From the IMG/VR virus record IMGVR_UViG_3300045257_000049, positions 1 to 35,711 of that record: 35,711 nucleotides of DNA; one strand, written 5' to 3'. The number at the start of each line of letters is the position of its first letter. Position 1 is the stretch's first letter. The stretch is from a virus. Below the pieces are notes generated by a model. That model was not told where the DNA came from. It made no database searches and saw only the letters and a program-made list of their open reading frames with translations. The translations under genes and the position numbers were made by a program. Shown here one piece after another: positions 21,063 to 27,408 of this stretch.

Positions 21063-22771
21063 TGGGAGCCTTCACGAACTTCTACACTCAGCCAGGTTCA
21101 GGCTCACCGAAAACCGATAACGACGCATCCTCTAAAGACTTGCGTGTTCGCCAGATGGAAGAATTAATCCGTCAGTCCGAGGATTCCAAGAAAGAAGTCT
21201 ACGGCCCGAATCACGACCAAACAGTTCAAGAGTTTTATAACCTATTCGAGACGACAAGAAAGATGCCGTCTTATAGACCTCGCATCCTCGCTCCGCAACT
21301 CCAGATTCTACTTTTGAAGGAAGCAGAAGAAGCGACCGACTCGAATATCCGCGTCTACATCCAGAAGAAAGACGAACAGGACAAGGAACGAGAAAAGGCG
21401 TTCCAAGAGCATTGGAATAAGGATTTCTTCGGGCTGCAAACCCTGATGGCGCAAGTCTACGCGCAGTTTTCAGGGACATCCTTCTTGCAAGGTGGTAATG
21501 ACCCACTTGCACGTCAAGGAAAGGGTAGAGTGTGGCTTCGCGCTCGAAAGCAGGGCAAGGTCTACGTGGACCCGATAAGTCCGTGGTCGGAAGACTGGTC
21601 GTGGCTCATCATCGAGGACGACGTTTACATGGATAGGGTGATGAAAGAGACTCCCGACCATGCCGAGAATATCCGAAAGGAAACTGCCCGCAGCGTAAAT
21701 CTCGCCGGTAGTCCCGCAGGAACGCTTGAACTTCCACCCGGTCCAATGTCTATGACAGTAAGAGGATTGCCGACTGGCGGAGCGGAAACGACGACTAGCG
21801 GTTTGATGAAGAGGCGAACAGGCTACTTCATTGACGTAACGAAACGAAAAGTTACGGACGCGGAAAAGGCCAAGTTCGCGGACAAGAATCTTCCTGTTCC
21901 TGATTCTCTTCCGATGTATCCACAGGGAAGGATGATTGTCGAAGTCGAAGGCATAGTTGTTTCTGACGGGCCGAGTTGGTGTCCGATACCTGACATCTGG
22001 CCGATAGTTCCCGTGTGGGCGCTACCTCCGTGGGACAACGTGTGGTGTCCCGCTCCTATGAAGTACACGAAATCTTTGCAGGATGCCGCCGAACAGCAAA
22101 TGACGAACACGTATGAGAATGCAAGACGGCTGAACAACGGCATGATGATTATTCACGAGTCTACCGGACTCACTGCAAACACGGTCGGCGGGATGCCGGG
22201 AGAAATACAGGTGGTTGCTGCCAACTCTCCACCGGGACAAGGCGTGCAGATTCTTTATCCGCCGCCATTCCCGCCGCAAATGATTACGCTTCCGCAGCAA
22301 TATCTCGCCTTGCAGAAGGAACTCCGTGGGGCGACCGATGCGCGAAGCGGGAATATGGCTCCGGGAAACGTAGGGCCGGATTTGTTCGAGGCGGCTGTCG
22401 CTCAGTCTTCCGCTGGTACTCGCCTTACTGCTCGGTTCTTTTCCTATTCTATGCAAAAGGTTGTCGAACTACTTTTCTACACGATGGGAATTTCTTATAC
22501 CGAAGAGATTGCGTTCCGCAAAGGTGAAAAGGTATCGAAGTGGACTCCTCTCGATAAAGATGTGGATTACGAAATACAGATACCATCTGGAACAATCAGG
22601 CCGCTTTCTGAATCCGCTCTTAGAAACATGGTCATCGAACTAAAGAAGGCTGGAATGATTGACGTGAAGAACGCCCTTTCCATGTTGGATATTCCCGATG
22701 CGGATGAGATAGCGGAAGCTGTGGAAACTGAAATGAAGCTCGCAGCGCTGGCGAAGGGAATCAAGAGATGA
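21062..22771 (+). CDS. Portal protein
   Basis: This 569-residue protein lies directly after the terminase block. Residues 15-130 form helical, charged segments (wing/stem type). A Pro/Trp-rich stretch (P-I-P-D-I-W-P-I-V-P-V-W near residue 307) precedes a helical region, D-A-A-E-Q-Q-M-T-N-T-Y-E-N near 342. A Gln/Ala/Arg-rich stretch follows near 425, with a C-terminal helical crown. The order terminase, portal, scaffold, capsid fits the portal of short-tailed phages, which forms the dodecameric DNA channel. The assignment rests on size, order and Pro/Trp-rich core, with moderate family recognition. Confidence 0.85.
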   Translation: MGAFTNFYTQPGSGSPKTDNDASSKDLRVRQMEELIRQSEDSKKEVYGPNHDQTVQEFYNLFETTRKMPSYRPRILAPQLQILLLKEAEEATDSNIRVYIQKKDEQDKEREKAFQEHWNKDFFGLQTLMAQVYAQFSGTSFLQGGNDPLARQGKGRVWLRARKQGKVYVDPISPWSEDWSWLIIEDDVYMDRVMKETPDHAENIRKETARSVNLAGSPAGTLELPPGPMSMTVRGLPTGGAETTTSGLMKRRTGYFIDVTKRKVTDAEKAKFADKNLPVPDSLPMYPQGRMIVEVEGIVVSDGPSWCPIPDIWPIVPVWALPPWDNVWCPAPMKYTKSLQDAAEQQMTNTYENARRLNNGMMIIHESTGLTANTVGGMPGEIQVVAANSPPGQGVQILYPPPFPPQMITLPQQYLALQKELRGATDARSGNMAPGNVGPDLFEAAVAQSSAGTRLTARFFSYSMQKVVELLFYTMGISYTEEIAFRKGEKVSKWTPLDKDVDYEIQIPSGTIRPLSESALRNMVIELKKAGMIDVKNALSMLDIPDADEIAEAVETEMKLAALAKGIKR

Positions 22772-22932
22772 GATACAAATTGCACTGGAACAAAGAGATG
22801 GGATTCTGGTGGGCTTCGTACACAGATGTCAATTTTCTGGGGTTTGGCCGCCAAATAATTTCATGCTTTTATACCCTACCAGAAGCGTTTTCGGAACTTA
22901 ACAGAGTTTATAAAAGAATGTATGGACACTGA
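22768..22932 (+). CDS. Small aromatic-rich protein (54 aa)
   Basis: ATG 22768 overlaps the portal stop as ATGA. The 54-residue product is rich in Trp/Phe/Tyr (F-W-W-A-S-Y near residue 13, Y-K-L-H-W near 3) with a basic helical end. Such small aromatic proteins are often virion or morphogenesis factors. No family recognised. It overlaps the next gene by 11 bases. Confidence 0.6.
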   Translation: MRYKLHWNKEMGFWWASYTDVNFLGFGRQIISCFYTLPEAFSELNRVYKRMYGH

Positions 22933-23149
22933 GACGCATACAACGATATTTCCTCATTTCGCCTATCCTGTTCACTATCACTGGCGGTCAGTTCCTTTCG
23001 TCGCAAAACTCTACGGACGTTCGCAAAGAAGAATCCGCCAACTCTGCGAGAGAGGCTTCTTTGCGAAGAAGGGGATACCCGTTTACCAAGATAAATCGAA
23101 TAGATGGTGGGTCGCTCTACCCGAAAATCAGGTCAATAACCTCATGTAA
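22922..23149 (+). CDS. Helix-turn-helix DNA-binding protein (75 aa)
   Basis: The 75-residue product has V-A-K-L-Y-G-R-S-Q-R-R-I-R-Q-L-C near residue 27, a helix-turn-helix with an Arg-rich recognition helix. It is followed by G-I-P-V-Y-Q-D and R-W-W-V-A-L-P, which read as the wing of an excisionase/MerR-like domain. It could be a late regulator. No strong ribosome-binding site is seen, so translation is probably coupled to the preceding gene, which it overlaps. Confidence 0.65.
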   Translation: MDTETHTTIFPHFAYPVHYHWRSVPFVAKLYGRSQRRIRQLCERGFFAKKGIPVYQDKSNRWWVALPENQVNNLM

Positions 23150-23150
23150 A

Positions 23151-23170
23151 AGGGAAATTATCTTTTCCCT
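23151..23170. promoter_or_regulatory. Hairpin after the helix-turn-helix gene
   Basis: AGGGAAA and TTTCCCT pair around a short loop right behind the stop codon at 23149. No long T-run follows, so it is a weak terminator candidate. It separates the portal block from the downstream promoter. Confidence 0.4.
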
Positions 23171-23185
23171 AAAATCTGCTTTTGA

Positions 23186-23215
23186 TTGACAGCGTAAGAC
23201 TTAGCACTCCACACT
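23186..23215 (+). promoter_or_regulatory. Rightward late-region promoter 2
   Basis: TTGACA (23186-23191), 18 bases, CACACT (23210-23215), then CC. It is the same design as the promoter at 15880-15909. A GTG start codon (23223) again lies at the predicted transcription start. Confidence 0.55.
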
Positions 23216-23222
23216 CCGAATC

Positions 23223-23468
23223 GTGGAGCGAAACACCCTCATAGAACTCGATTCGATTAATCACGGTGAGTATTACCTTGCTCAGGTGGCCGTGAACGAA
23301 GTTCCTTCCGTTCCTTTTTTCGCGCACAAGTCGATTCGAGAGAAATATCCGAAGGAAAAAGATTTTTTGGCCTACCTGTTCCGCATGGGTGCGGCCACCA
23401 TCCGGCGCTGCGGAGACGCACGAAATCCTCTGCCGCAGGAAATCGTTGAAGCTCAGGAGGCCGCATGA
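23223..23468 (+). CDS. Hypothetical protein, possibly leaderless GTG start (81 aa)
   Basis: GTG 23223 is the predicted first transcribed base region of promoter 2, with no ribosome-binding site before it. The 81-residue product has a beta-rich N-terminus (L-I-E-L-D-S near 6, Y-Y-L-A-Q-V-A-V near 17) and a helical C-terminus (F-L-A-Y-L-F-R-M-G near 47). The stop overlaps the next ATG as ATGA. The family is not recognised. Confidence 0.55.
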   Translation: MERNTLIELDSINHGEYYLAQVAVNEVPSVPFFAHKSIREKYPKEKDFLAYLFRMGAATIRRCGDARNPLPQEIVEAQEAA

Positions 23469-23569
23469 AGGGCAGGGGTATGGGAAAAACTTCGACAAAG
23501 GGCGGGCTTCGTCACCGCAAAGACCGCGACACCTCGACGCGCAAAGGGCGGCGCAAGGGCGGTCGATAA
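23465..23569 (+). CDS. Tiny basic protein 1 (34 aa)
   Basis: ATG 23465 has AGGAGG four bases upstream and an ATGA overlap. The product has about 15 Lys or Arg in 34 residues with many Gly/Thr/Ser (K-G-R-G-M-G-K-T-S-T near the start, R-K-G-R-R-K-G-G-R at the end). It has the composition of a nucleic-acid-condensing peptide. Confidence 0.55.
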   Translation: MKGRGMGKTSTKGGLRHRKDRDTSTRKGRRKGGR

Positions 23570-23581
23570 GAGTTTTGTTTG

Positions 23582-23620
23582 GCCGGTGTTTGCGATCCTC
23601 CGAGAAATCGGGGTACCGGC
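23582..23620 (+). promoter_or_regulatory. Two-level hairpin between tiny basic genes
   Basis: An outer stem GCCGGT/ACCGGC encloses an inner CCGA-GAAA-TCGG hairpin with a GNRA tetraloop. It lies between the two smallest basic genes and immediately before the AAAGGAG site of the second. Confidence 0.45.
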
Positions 23621-23635
23621 AGAAAGGAGCGCACT

Positions 23636-23683
23636 ATGGCACGCAGAGGCCGGAAGCACCGCCGCGGCGGGAAACGGAAGTAA
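23636..23683 (+). CDS. Tiny basic protein 2 (15 aa)
   Basis: ATG 23636 follows AAAGGAG at good spacing and encodes only 15 residues, eight of them Arg or Lys, two His, and three Gly (M-A-R-R-G-R-K-H-R-R-G-G-K-R-K). This is short for a gene. The ribosome-binding site and a composition matching its 34-residue neighbour support it, but proteomics would be needed. Confidence 0.4.
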   Translation: MARRGRKHRRGGKRK

Positions 23684-23704
23684 CCAAGAAGTTTAGGGGG
23701 CTGG

Positions 23705-23727
23705 CAGGGGGAGACTTTCTCCCCCTG
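23705..23727. terminator. 10-bp hairpin, possible terminator
   Basis: CAGGGGGAGA pairs perfectly with TCTCCCCCTG around a three-base loop, followed by GATTTT. The stem is very stable but the T-run is short, so termination may be partial. It separates the tiny basic genes from the next unit. Confidence 0.55.
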
Positions 23728-23753
23728 GATTTTCGAGAAAGAGGAGAACGAAC

Positions 23754-23948
23754 ATGCCGGAAAAATTGAAGGGTGGCGGGTTTGATTTGCTGATTACGCC
23801 GTTGAACGAGGAAGGCAACCGTACCGGGAATGACCCGGACACGAGTAACGTACCTTCCGAAATCGACCCTCCCGACCCGCTCGGTATCACGCACGGAAAT
23901 TTCAAGGGTGGCAGTCGCAAGGGCGGCTCTCCGCCGAAGGGCAAGTAA
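23754..23948 (+). CDS. Small Gly/Pro-rich protein with basic tail (64 aa)
   Basis: ATG 23754 has GAGGAG upstream. The product is polar, with Asp/Pro-rich turns in the middle and a Gly/Lys tail (F-K-G-G-S-R-K-G-G-S-P-P-K-G-K). It continues the theme of small basic proteins in this block. It is immediately followed by a homing endonuclease gene. No family recognised. Confidence 0.65.
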   Translation: MPEKLKGGGFDLLITPLNEEGNRTGNDPDTSNVPSEIDPPDPLGITHGNFKGGSRKGGSPPKGK

Positions 23949-24401
23949 TTGAAACACGCTATCAAACCATCGGAGATTGATTGCGCCAAAATGGCGGCCT
24001 ACATCGACAGTGAAGGCTGCATTTCGATATTGTCCGCAAAGGGGAAGGCCAACTTTTCTTTGATGCTGACGATAAGCAACTGCGATGTCCGTTTGATAGA
24101 GTGGTGCAAAAACACCTTTGGAGTAGGGACTGTCTGCATGGTGATTCGTAGGAGCGACAAGCACCGGCAGTGTTATAACTGGAGAGCCTCGGCTAATCAG
24201 GCCGAAGAAATCCTCAAATTCTGCTATCCCTATTTCACCATCAAGAAAGAACAAGCCGACATCGTATTTTCTTTCCGCAGAACCTTCTTTTCCAATGGAA
24301 AACTGAACCACAAGAATAACCCCCTAGGTGCTGGGGTGATGGAACAACGGCGAGTAATGCAGGTCAATCTTTCTCAACTTAAACATGGGGTGGTCCAATG
24401 A
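23949..24401 (+). CDS. LAGLIDADG homing endonuclease 1
   Basis: This 150-residue protein starts at TTG 23949, directly after the preceding stop. The M-A-A-Y-I-D-S-E-G motif (about residues 15-23) is the single LAGLIDADG helix with its catalytic Asp/Glu. Downstream Y-P-Y-F-T-I-K-K-E-Q matches the second conserved block. Single-motif enzymes act as homodimers, cutting a long DNA target and driving homing. It is a clear relative of the gene at 27409. It is not inside an obvious intron. Its stop overlaps the next structural gene as ATGA, so it is well fitted into the operon. Confidence 0.88.
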   Translation: MKHAIKPSEIDCAKMAAYIDSEGCISILSAKGKANFSLMLTISNCDVRLIEWCKNTFGVGTVCMVIRRSDKHRQCYNWRASANQAEEILKFCYPYFTIKKEQADIVFSFRRTFFSNGKLNHKNNPLGAGVMEQRRVMQVNLSQLKHGVVQ

Positions 24402-24811
24402 GTGCCGGAGGAAACCCCAATCTCATACTTCAAATGTTGAAGTCACAAGCGGGTGGAGGTGCGGCTGGCGGAGCTACGGGAACTCCTGGTGCTTCTGAAT
24501 CTCTAGGGCCAGCAGTACGAGAATTGCAAGGTGCGGACCCTGAATACGCGATGAAGCTCGTCAACAGCATGAAGAAAGACATCGTGAACAACTTAATTCC
24601 GATGTTGGCTTTTCGTGCTCCAGCAGCTTCAAGGGCAATCGCTTCGGTACTGAAGGGACTCGACACGGCCATTAATGAGTTGCAGAAGGCTCAAGCAACG
24701 ATGAACGCAGTAGGCGGTGGCATAAAGAACTCGGCAATACCCCAACCGCAACCCCCGACAGGCGGATTGGGAGCGCCAAATGTAACGCAAGGCGCTGGGA
24801 CGGGAATGTAG
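24398..24811 (+). CDS. Hypothetical structural/scaffold-associated protein (137 aa)
   Basis: This protein overlaps the endonuclease as ATGA. A Gly/Ala/Ser-rich disordered N-terminus (residues 1-40) precedes a helical core (Y-A-M-K-L-V-N-S-M-K-K-D near 50, A-F-R-A-P-A-A-S-R-A-I near 75). A Pro/Gln/Gly-rich tail follows. It sits immediately before the scaffold-like gene, a position commonly held by small head-assembly proteins. Not assignable to a family. Confidence 0.65.
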   Translation: MSAGGNPNLILQMLKSQAGGGAAGGATGTPGASESLGPAVRELQGADPEYAMKLVNSMKKDIVNNLIPMLAFRAPAASRAIASVLKGLDTAINELQKAQATMNAVGGGIKNSAIPQPQPPTGGLGAPNVTQGAGTGM

Positions 24812-24821
24812 AGGAGAGAAT

Positions 24822-25589
24822 ATGGGAAAGACTTTAGCGGAACTTATCAGTGATGCGGCTTCGGACGATAATCTGGAATTGGCCCTAGCGGACGGGACAA
24901 AGTTCAAACTGTCCGATGTTCGCGGATTCAGGAACGGCGTTGAGACGGAACGGCAAGCAGCGACAAGCGCTCGCAAGGAAGCCGAAAAGACCGCTCTCGA
25001 AGCGAAGCAGATTTTCGATGCGCTTAAGTCCGCGCAAGACGCGATGAACGCGAACACGCCGAAGGATGACGATAAGAAATCGAAGGGTTCCGACTGGAAG
25101 AAGAATCCCCTGTACGACGAAATTGTGCCGGTCTTCGATGCGCTGGAGGCAAAAGCGAATCAGGCATTTGAGCTTGCCGGGAAGCTAGGCAAGTCTCTCG
25201 AACTCTCTCAGGCTACATATGCCGCCGAACGCCTACGCCGCGAGTGGGCCGAGTCAGAGAAATCCAGACCAAAGGAAGCGAAGTTCGAGGAAGTTGTGCA
25301 GCAAGTCCTCGCTCGCAAGGACGTAGACGACTTGGGCCTTCCAACTCTGAGCAAGTGGATGAAGGAAGCTACCGAACCTACCCGCATGGAAGCCTTTGCC
25401 GCTGAGAAGGTGGCCGCTGCGAAGAAAGAATGGGAGAAGGCCAATCACGCGGCCAACATCCCGAAACCCGGTGGCAAGTTCCAGACACGCAAGAGCGGCG
25501 AAGGACCAATCAAGAAGTTGGATGAATTGACTTCGGATGTGATTGCGAACGACCCTGACATTCCGTCGCTTGATGGGTTAGTGCAGTAA
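24822..25589 (+). CDS. Probable capsid scaffolding protein
   Basis: The 255-residue product is almost entirely helical and charged, with a predicted coiled coil around residues 40-80 and another around 120-190. It has Ala/Lys/Glu-rich composition and a basic C-terminal section (K-P-G-G-K-F-Q-T-R-K near 220) ending in an acidic tail. Size, composition, and location between portal and capsid fit a scaffolding protein that drives procapsid assembly and then leaves. The ribosome-binding site GAGGAGAG precedes ATG 24822. Confidence 0.78.
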   Translation: MGKTLAELISDAASDDNLELALADGTKFKLSDVRGFRNGVETERQAATSARKEAEKTALEAKQIFDALKSAQDAMNANTPKDDDKKSKGSDWKKNPLYDEIVPVFDALEAKANQAFELAGKLGKSLELSQATYAAERLRREWAESEKSRPKEAKFEEVVQQVLARKDVDDLGLPTLSKWMKEATEPTRMEAFAAEKVAAAKKEWEKANHAANIPKPGGKFQTRKSGEGPIKKLDELTSDVIANDPDIPSLDGLVQ

Positions 25590-25600
25590 GGGGATTTTCG

Positions 25601-25771
25601 GTGCCCACTTTGGCGAAAATGTATCCAGACCTTTACGCCAATGGTTCAACGCCAGCACTAAAAGAATTTCTGGAAAGAGTTTTATCGGACCTAGGGCTTG
25701 CAGGGAATCAGGACGTTGTAGCGGCACTAGTGGAAACGATTAAGCAGTATATCTCGGAAGGTGGAACGTGA
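25601..25771 (+). CDS. Small hypothetical protein (56 aa)
   Basis: A 56-codon frame starts at GTG 25601 after AAGGGG at seven-base spacing (ATG 25619 is an alternative start). The product is an amphipathic helical peptide (L-K-E-F-L-E-R-V-L-S-D-L-G-L near 20, V-V-A-A-L-V-E-T-I-K near 39). It lies between scaffold and capsid genes. No family recognised. Confidence 0.6.
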   Translation: MPTLAKMYPDLYANGSTPALKEFLERVLSDLGLAGNQDVVAALVETIKQYISEGGT

Positions 25772-25822
25772 AGGCTACGACCATCCATGAAGTTGTGACT
25801 GAAGTTTGTCTAGGTCATGGCG

Positions 25823-26089
25823 TTAACGACGTTGGACTGATGGCGTCTCTAACCTACGAGATTGGAGACGCATCTTCTCTTTGTAATCACGGTTCTTCTT
25901 TGAGCATTTCTCTGGATTGTCCTTCCGCCACTGAGCATAGTAGGCGTCCATGCGTTTCTTGTTTTTCTGCGCCCACCGCTTACAAGTTGCGGCGTGCTGC
26001 TCTTTGTGCGTGGCGACATATTCGCGCTGCCGTTCGAGAATGCGCTCCTTATTTCGCTCATAGTATTCCTTTTGTCGAGCGAGAATCAT
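25823..26089 (-). pseudogene. Antisense fragment resembling the N-terminal part of an HNH homing endonuclease
   Basis: This minus-strand frame encodes an 88-residue Lys/Arg/Glu/Tyr-rich segment (Y-Y-E-R-N-K-E-R-I-L-E-R-Q-R-E-Y) typical of the N-terminal repeats of phage HNH endonucleases. The catalytic His/Asn motifs are absent, and it ends early in a short unrelated tail. Upstream, the frame continues a few codons (T-K-E-H-Y-E-K-N-K) and stops at a TGA directly following an ATG, as if an original start was disrupted. No ribosome-binding site is visible. I infer a degenerate homing-endonuclease remnant inserted before the capsid gene. The plus-strand frame over the same DNA (25768-26169) is not convincing. 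Confidence 0.4.
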
Positions 26090-26110
26090 GGCTTTGTTTT
26101 TTTCGTAGTG

Positions 26111-26133
26111 CTCTTTGGTTCACATGCAAAGAG
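26111..26133. promoter_or_regulatory. Hairpin upstream of the capsid gene
   Basis: CTCTTTG and CAAAGAG form a 7-bp stem around a nine-base loop, ending 28 bases before the capsid ATG. It may be the edge of the inserted remnant, or a transcript-stability element in the capsid mRNA leader. Confidence 0.45.
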
Positions 26134-26161
26134 TATATCGCAAGCAAGGGAGAAATACTAT

Positions 26162-26253
26162 ATGGCTAGCGTCGTAGGCACAGGAATTGCTACGCCTCCA
26201 GCGCAACTCGTCAACACCGTACAGGCAATAGTGCAAAAGTACATCGCGCCCGT
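26162..26253 (+). CDS. Major capsid protein, exon 1 (N-terminal 31 codons)
   Basis: ATG 26162 follows AGGGAG at nine-base spacing. The reading frame gives a normal-looking N-terminus (A-S-V-V-G-T-G-I-A-T-P-P, then I-V-Q-K-Y-I-A-P-V) typical of a class of phage capsid proteins, and then stops at TAA 26258-26260. The remaining capsid sequence continues in another phase 3' of the intron-like element. Joining after base 26253 to base 26486 restores one frame of 325 residues (A-P-V then D-Q-V-L-L-P). A junction after 26258 and before 26488 would also restore frame; the exact splice site is not proven. Confidence 0.75.
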
Positions 26254-26485
26254 CAACTAAACGGCGGCTCTCGGCAGCAATGCCGGGATGAAAATTCTCT
26301 CTGATTGACTTGGATGCTGAGATGCAAACAGGGCGGAAGGCCAGCAATGACCACCGTGAGAGACTAAGCGAGAGAACATCCCTCTGGGATGGTGCGATAG
26401 TCCGAACTTCCAGAAATTAGAACTGGAAGAAAGTGGCAGAAATGACCACTTCTGTGCTGGAAGGCACAGTAACAAAATGCGTTGG
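26254..26485 (+). ncRNA. Group I intron-like element interrupting the major capsid gene
   Basis: About 232 bases carry no open frame and fold into a compact group I core. P2 is CGGCA-GCAA-TGCCG (26272-26285). P3 is TTCTCTC (26295-26301) with GAGAGAA (26370-26376). A P4/P6-region helix is TGCTG (26315-26319) with CAGCA (26342-26346). P7 is GACTA (26362-26366) with TAGTC (26398-26402). P8 is CATCCC-TCT-GGGATG (26377-26391). P9 is CTTCCAG/CTGGAAG (26407-26429). Two further hairpins are at 26431-26451 and 26452-26469. The ordering P3-P7-P3'-P8-P7'-P9 and the AGACTA/ATAGTCC elements are diagnostic of group I. A candidate P1 (CCGT with GCGG) has the required U-G pair at 26253. Full size is at the small end of the family. 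Splicing itself is inferred. Confidence 0.78.
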
Positions 26486-27371
26486 CGATCAAGTTCTTTT
26501 GCCGTGTCCTACGATGTGGGCGCTTGTCCGCAGAGGCAAGAAGATGGCGGGAGGCGCGTTAGTCTATCCTGAGTTCTTTCAGGAAGAGACGACGGGAGGC
26601 GCGTACTACGGCGCTCAGTTGCTTAACACCGCTCTCCAAGACGTGGTGCAGCCTGCCGAGCAACAGTGGCGGTTCTACTACGAAGCCGTAGTTATTCCCT
26701 ACACTGACATCATTCTCGGTCGCGGTGGCTACGCTGGCGTGGACATCGTGCGCCAGAAATTCCAGACGGCTGCCGGCTCGTTCATGCAGAAGTTAGCTCG
26801 CGCTCTCTACGGCAGCGCTCCTCAGAACACTTCTCTCGACATCGACAATATCGACCAGTGGATAGGTCAGACGACGAACACGATTGCGGGTATCAATCGC
26901 TCTACCGCTGGCAACACGTTCTGGCAGCCTCAAGCGAACGCCTCTGCCGGTAACGCGGCTCTCTCGATTGCGAACGCAGACGCTGCCTACTGGTCAACGG
27001 TATTCGGTTACGACGAACCTGACTTGATGGTGATGGACAACACGCGCTACGCGAACTTCAAGCAGGCGTTTCAAGCGACCACTCGTTTCGTTGACAACAT
27101 TCAAGACAAAGAAGCGCTCCAGCAGGGTTTCCGCTACCACTTCCTGTTCAACAACTGCGTGGTCTTGGCCGACCGCAACTGCTTGGCGAACGTGTCGTAC
27201 ATCATGAACTCGAAATACATGTTCCCGGTTTTCCACGAAGCCGATTACTTTGTCATCGATCCCTGGGTGAAACCGAGCAACCAAAGAGTTTTGGTTTCAA
27301 ACGTTTATCTTACATGGCAGCTAGCAAATCTTTCGCCACGCATGGGCGCGAAAATTGTGAACCAAAACTAA
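26486..27371 (+). CDS. Major capsid protein, exon 2 (main body)
   Basis: This frame carries the bulk of the capsid protein (about 294 residues). Features are P-T-M-W-A-L-V-R-R-G-K-K near its start, G-G-A-Y-Y-G-A-Q-L-L-N-T, W-R-F-Y-Y-E-A-V-V-I-P-Y-T-D, a C-terminal Q-G-F-R-Y-H-F-L-F-N-N, and F-H-E-A-D-Y-F-V-I-D. The ordering resembles HK97-fold coat proteins of podovirus-like phages. It follows the scaffold gene. In the unspliced transcript a GTG at 26433 opens this frame but would give an odd N-terminus from intron sequence, supporting the two-exon model. It is the major shell protein, assembled in the procapsid. Confidence 0.88.
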
Positions 27372-27379
27372 CGCCGTTA

Positions 27380-27400
27380 CCGTGCTAAAATAAAGCACGG
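27380..27400 (+). promoter_or_regulatory. Hairpin partly sequestering the endonuclease ribosome-binding site
   Basis: CCGTGC (27380-27385) pairs with GCACGG (27395-27400) around a nine-base A-rich loop. The stem overlaps the GGAGGAG ribosome-binding site of the LAGLIDADG gene, so translation of the endonuclease could be dampened. Confidence 0.5.
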
Positions 27401-27408
27401 AGGAGAAC

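Noticed and set aside
25768-26169. Plus-strand frame of 133 codons before the capsid
   Set aside because: It starts well (GTGA overlap) but soon becomes Cys/Ser-rich and is antisense to the HNH-like segment; composition is not protein-like beyond about 35 codons.
26433-26487. GTG 26433 as the true start of the major capsid protein
   Set aside because: No ribosome-binding site at proper spacing, the first residues come from hairpins P9.1/P9.2 of the intron-like element, and an upstream exon with a good start provides a normal capsid N-terminus.
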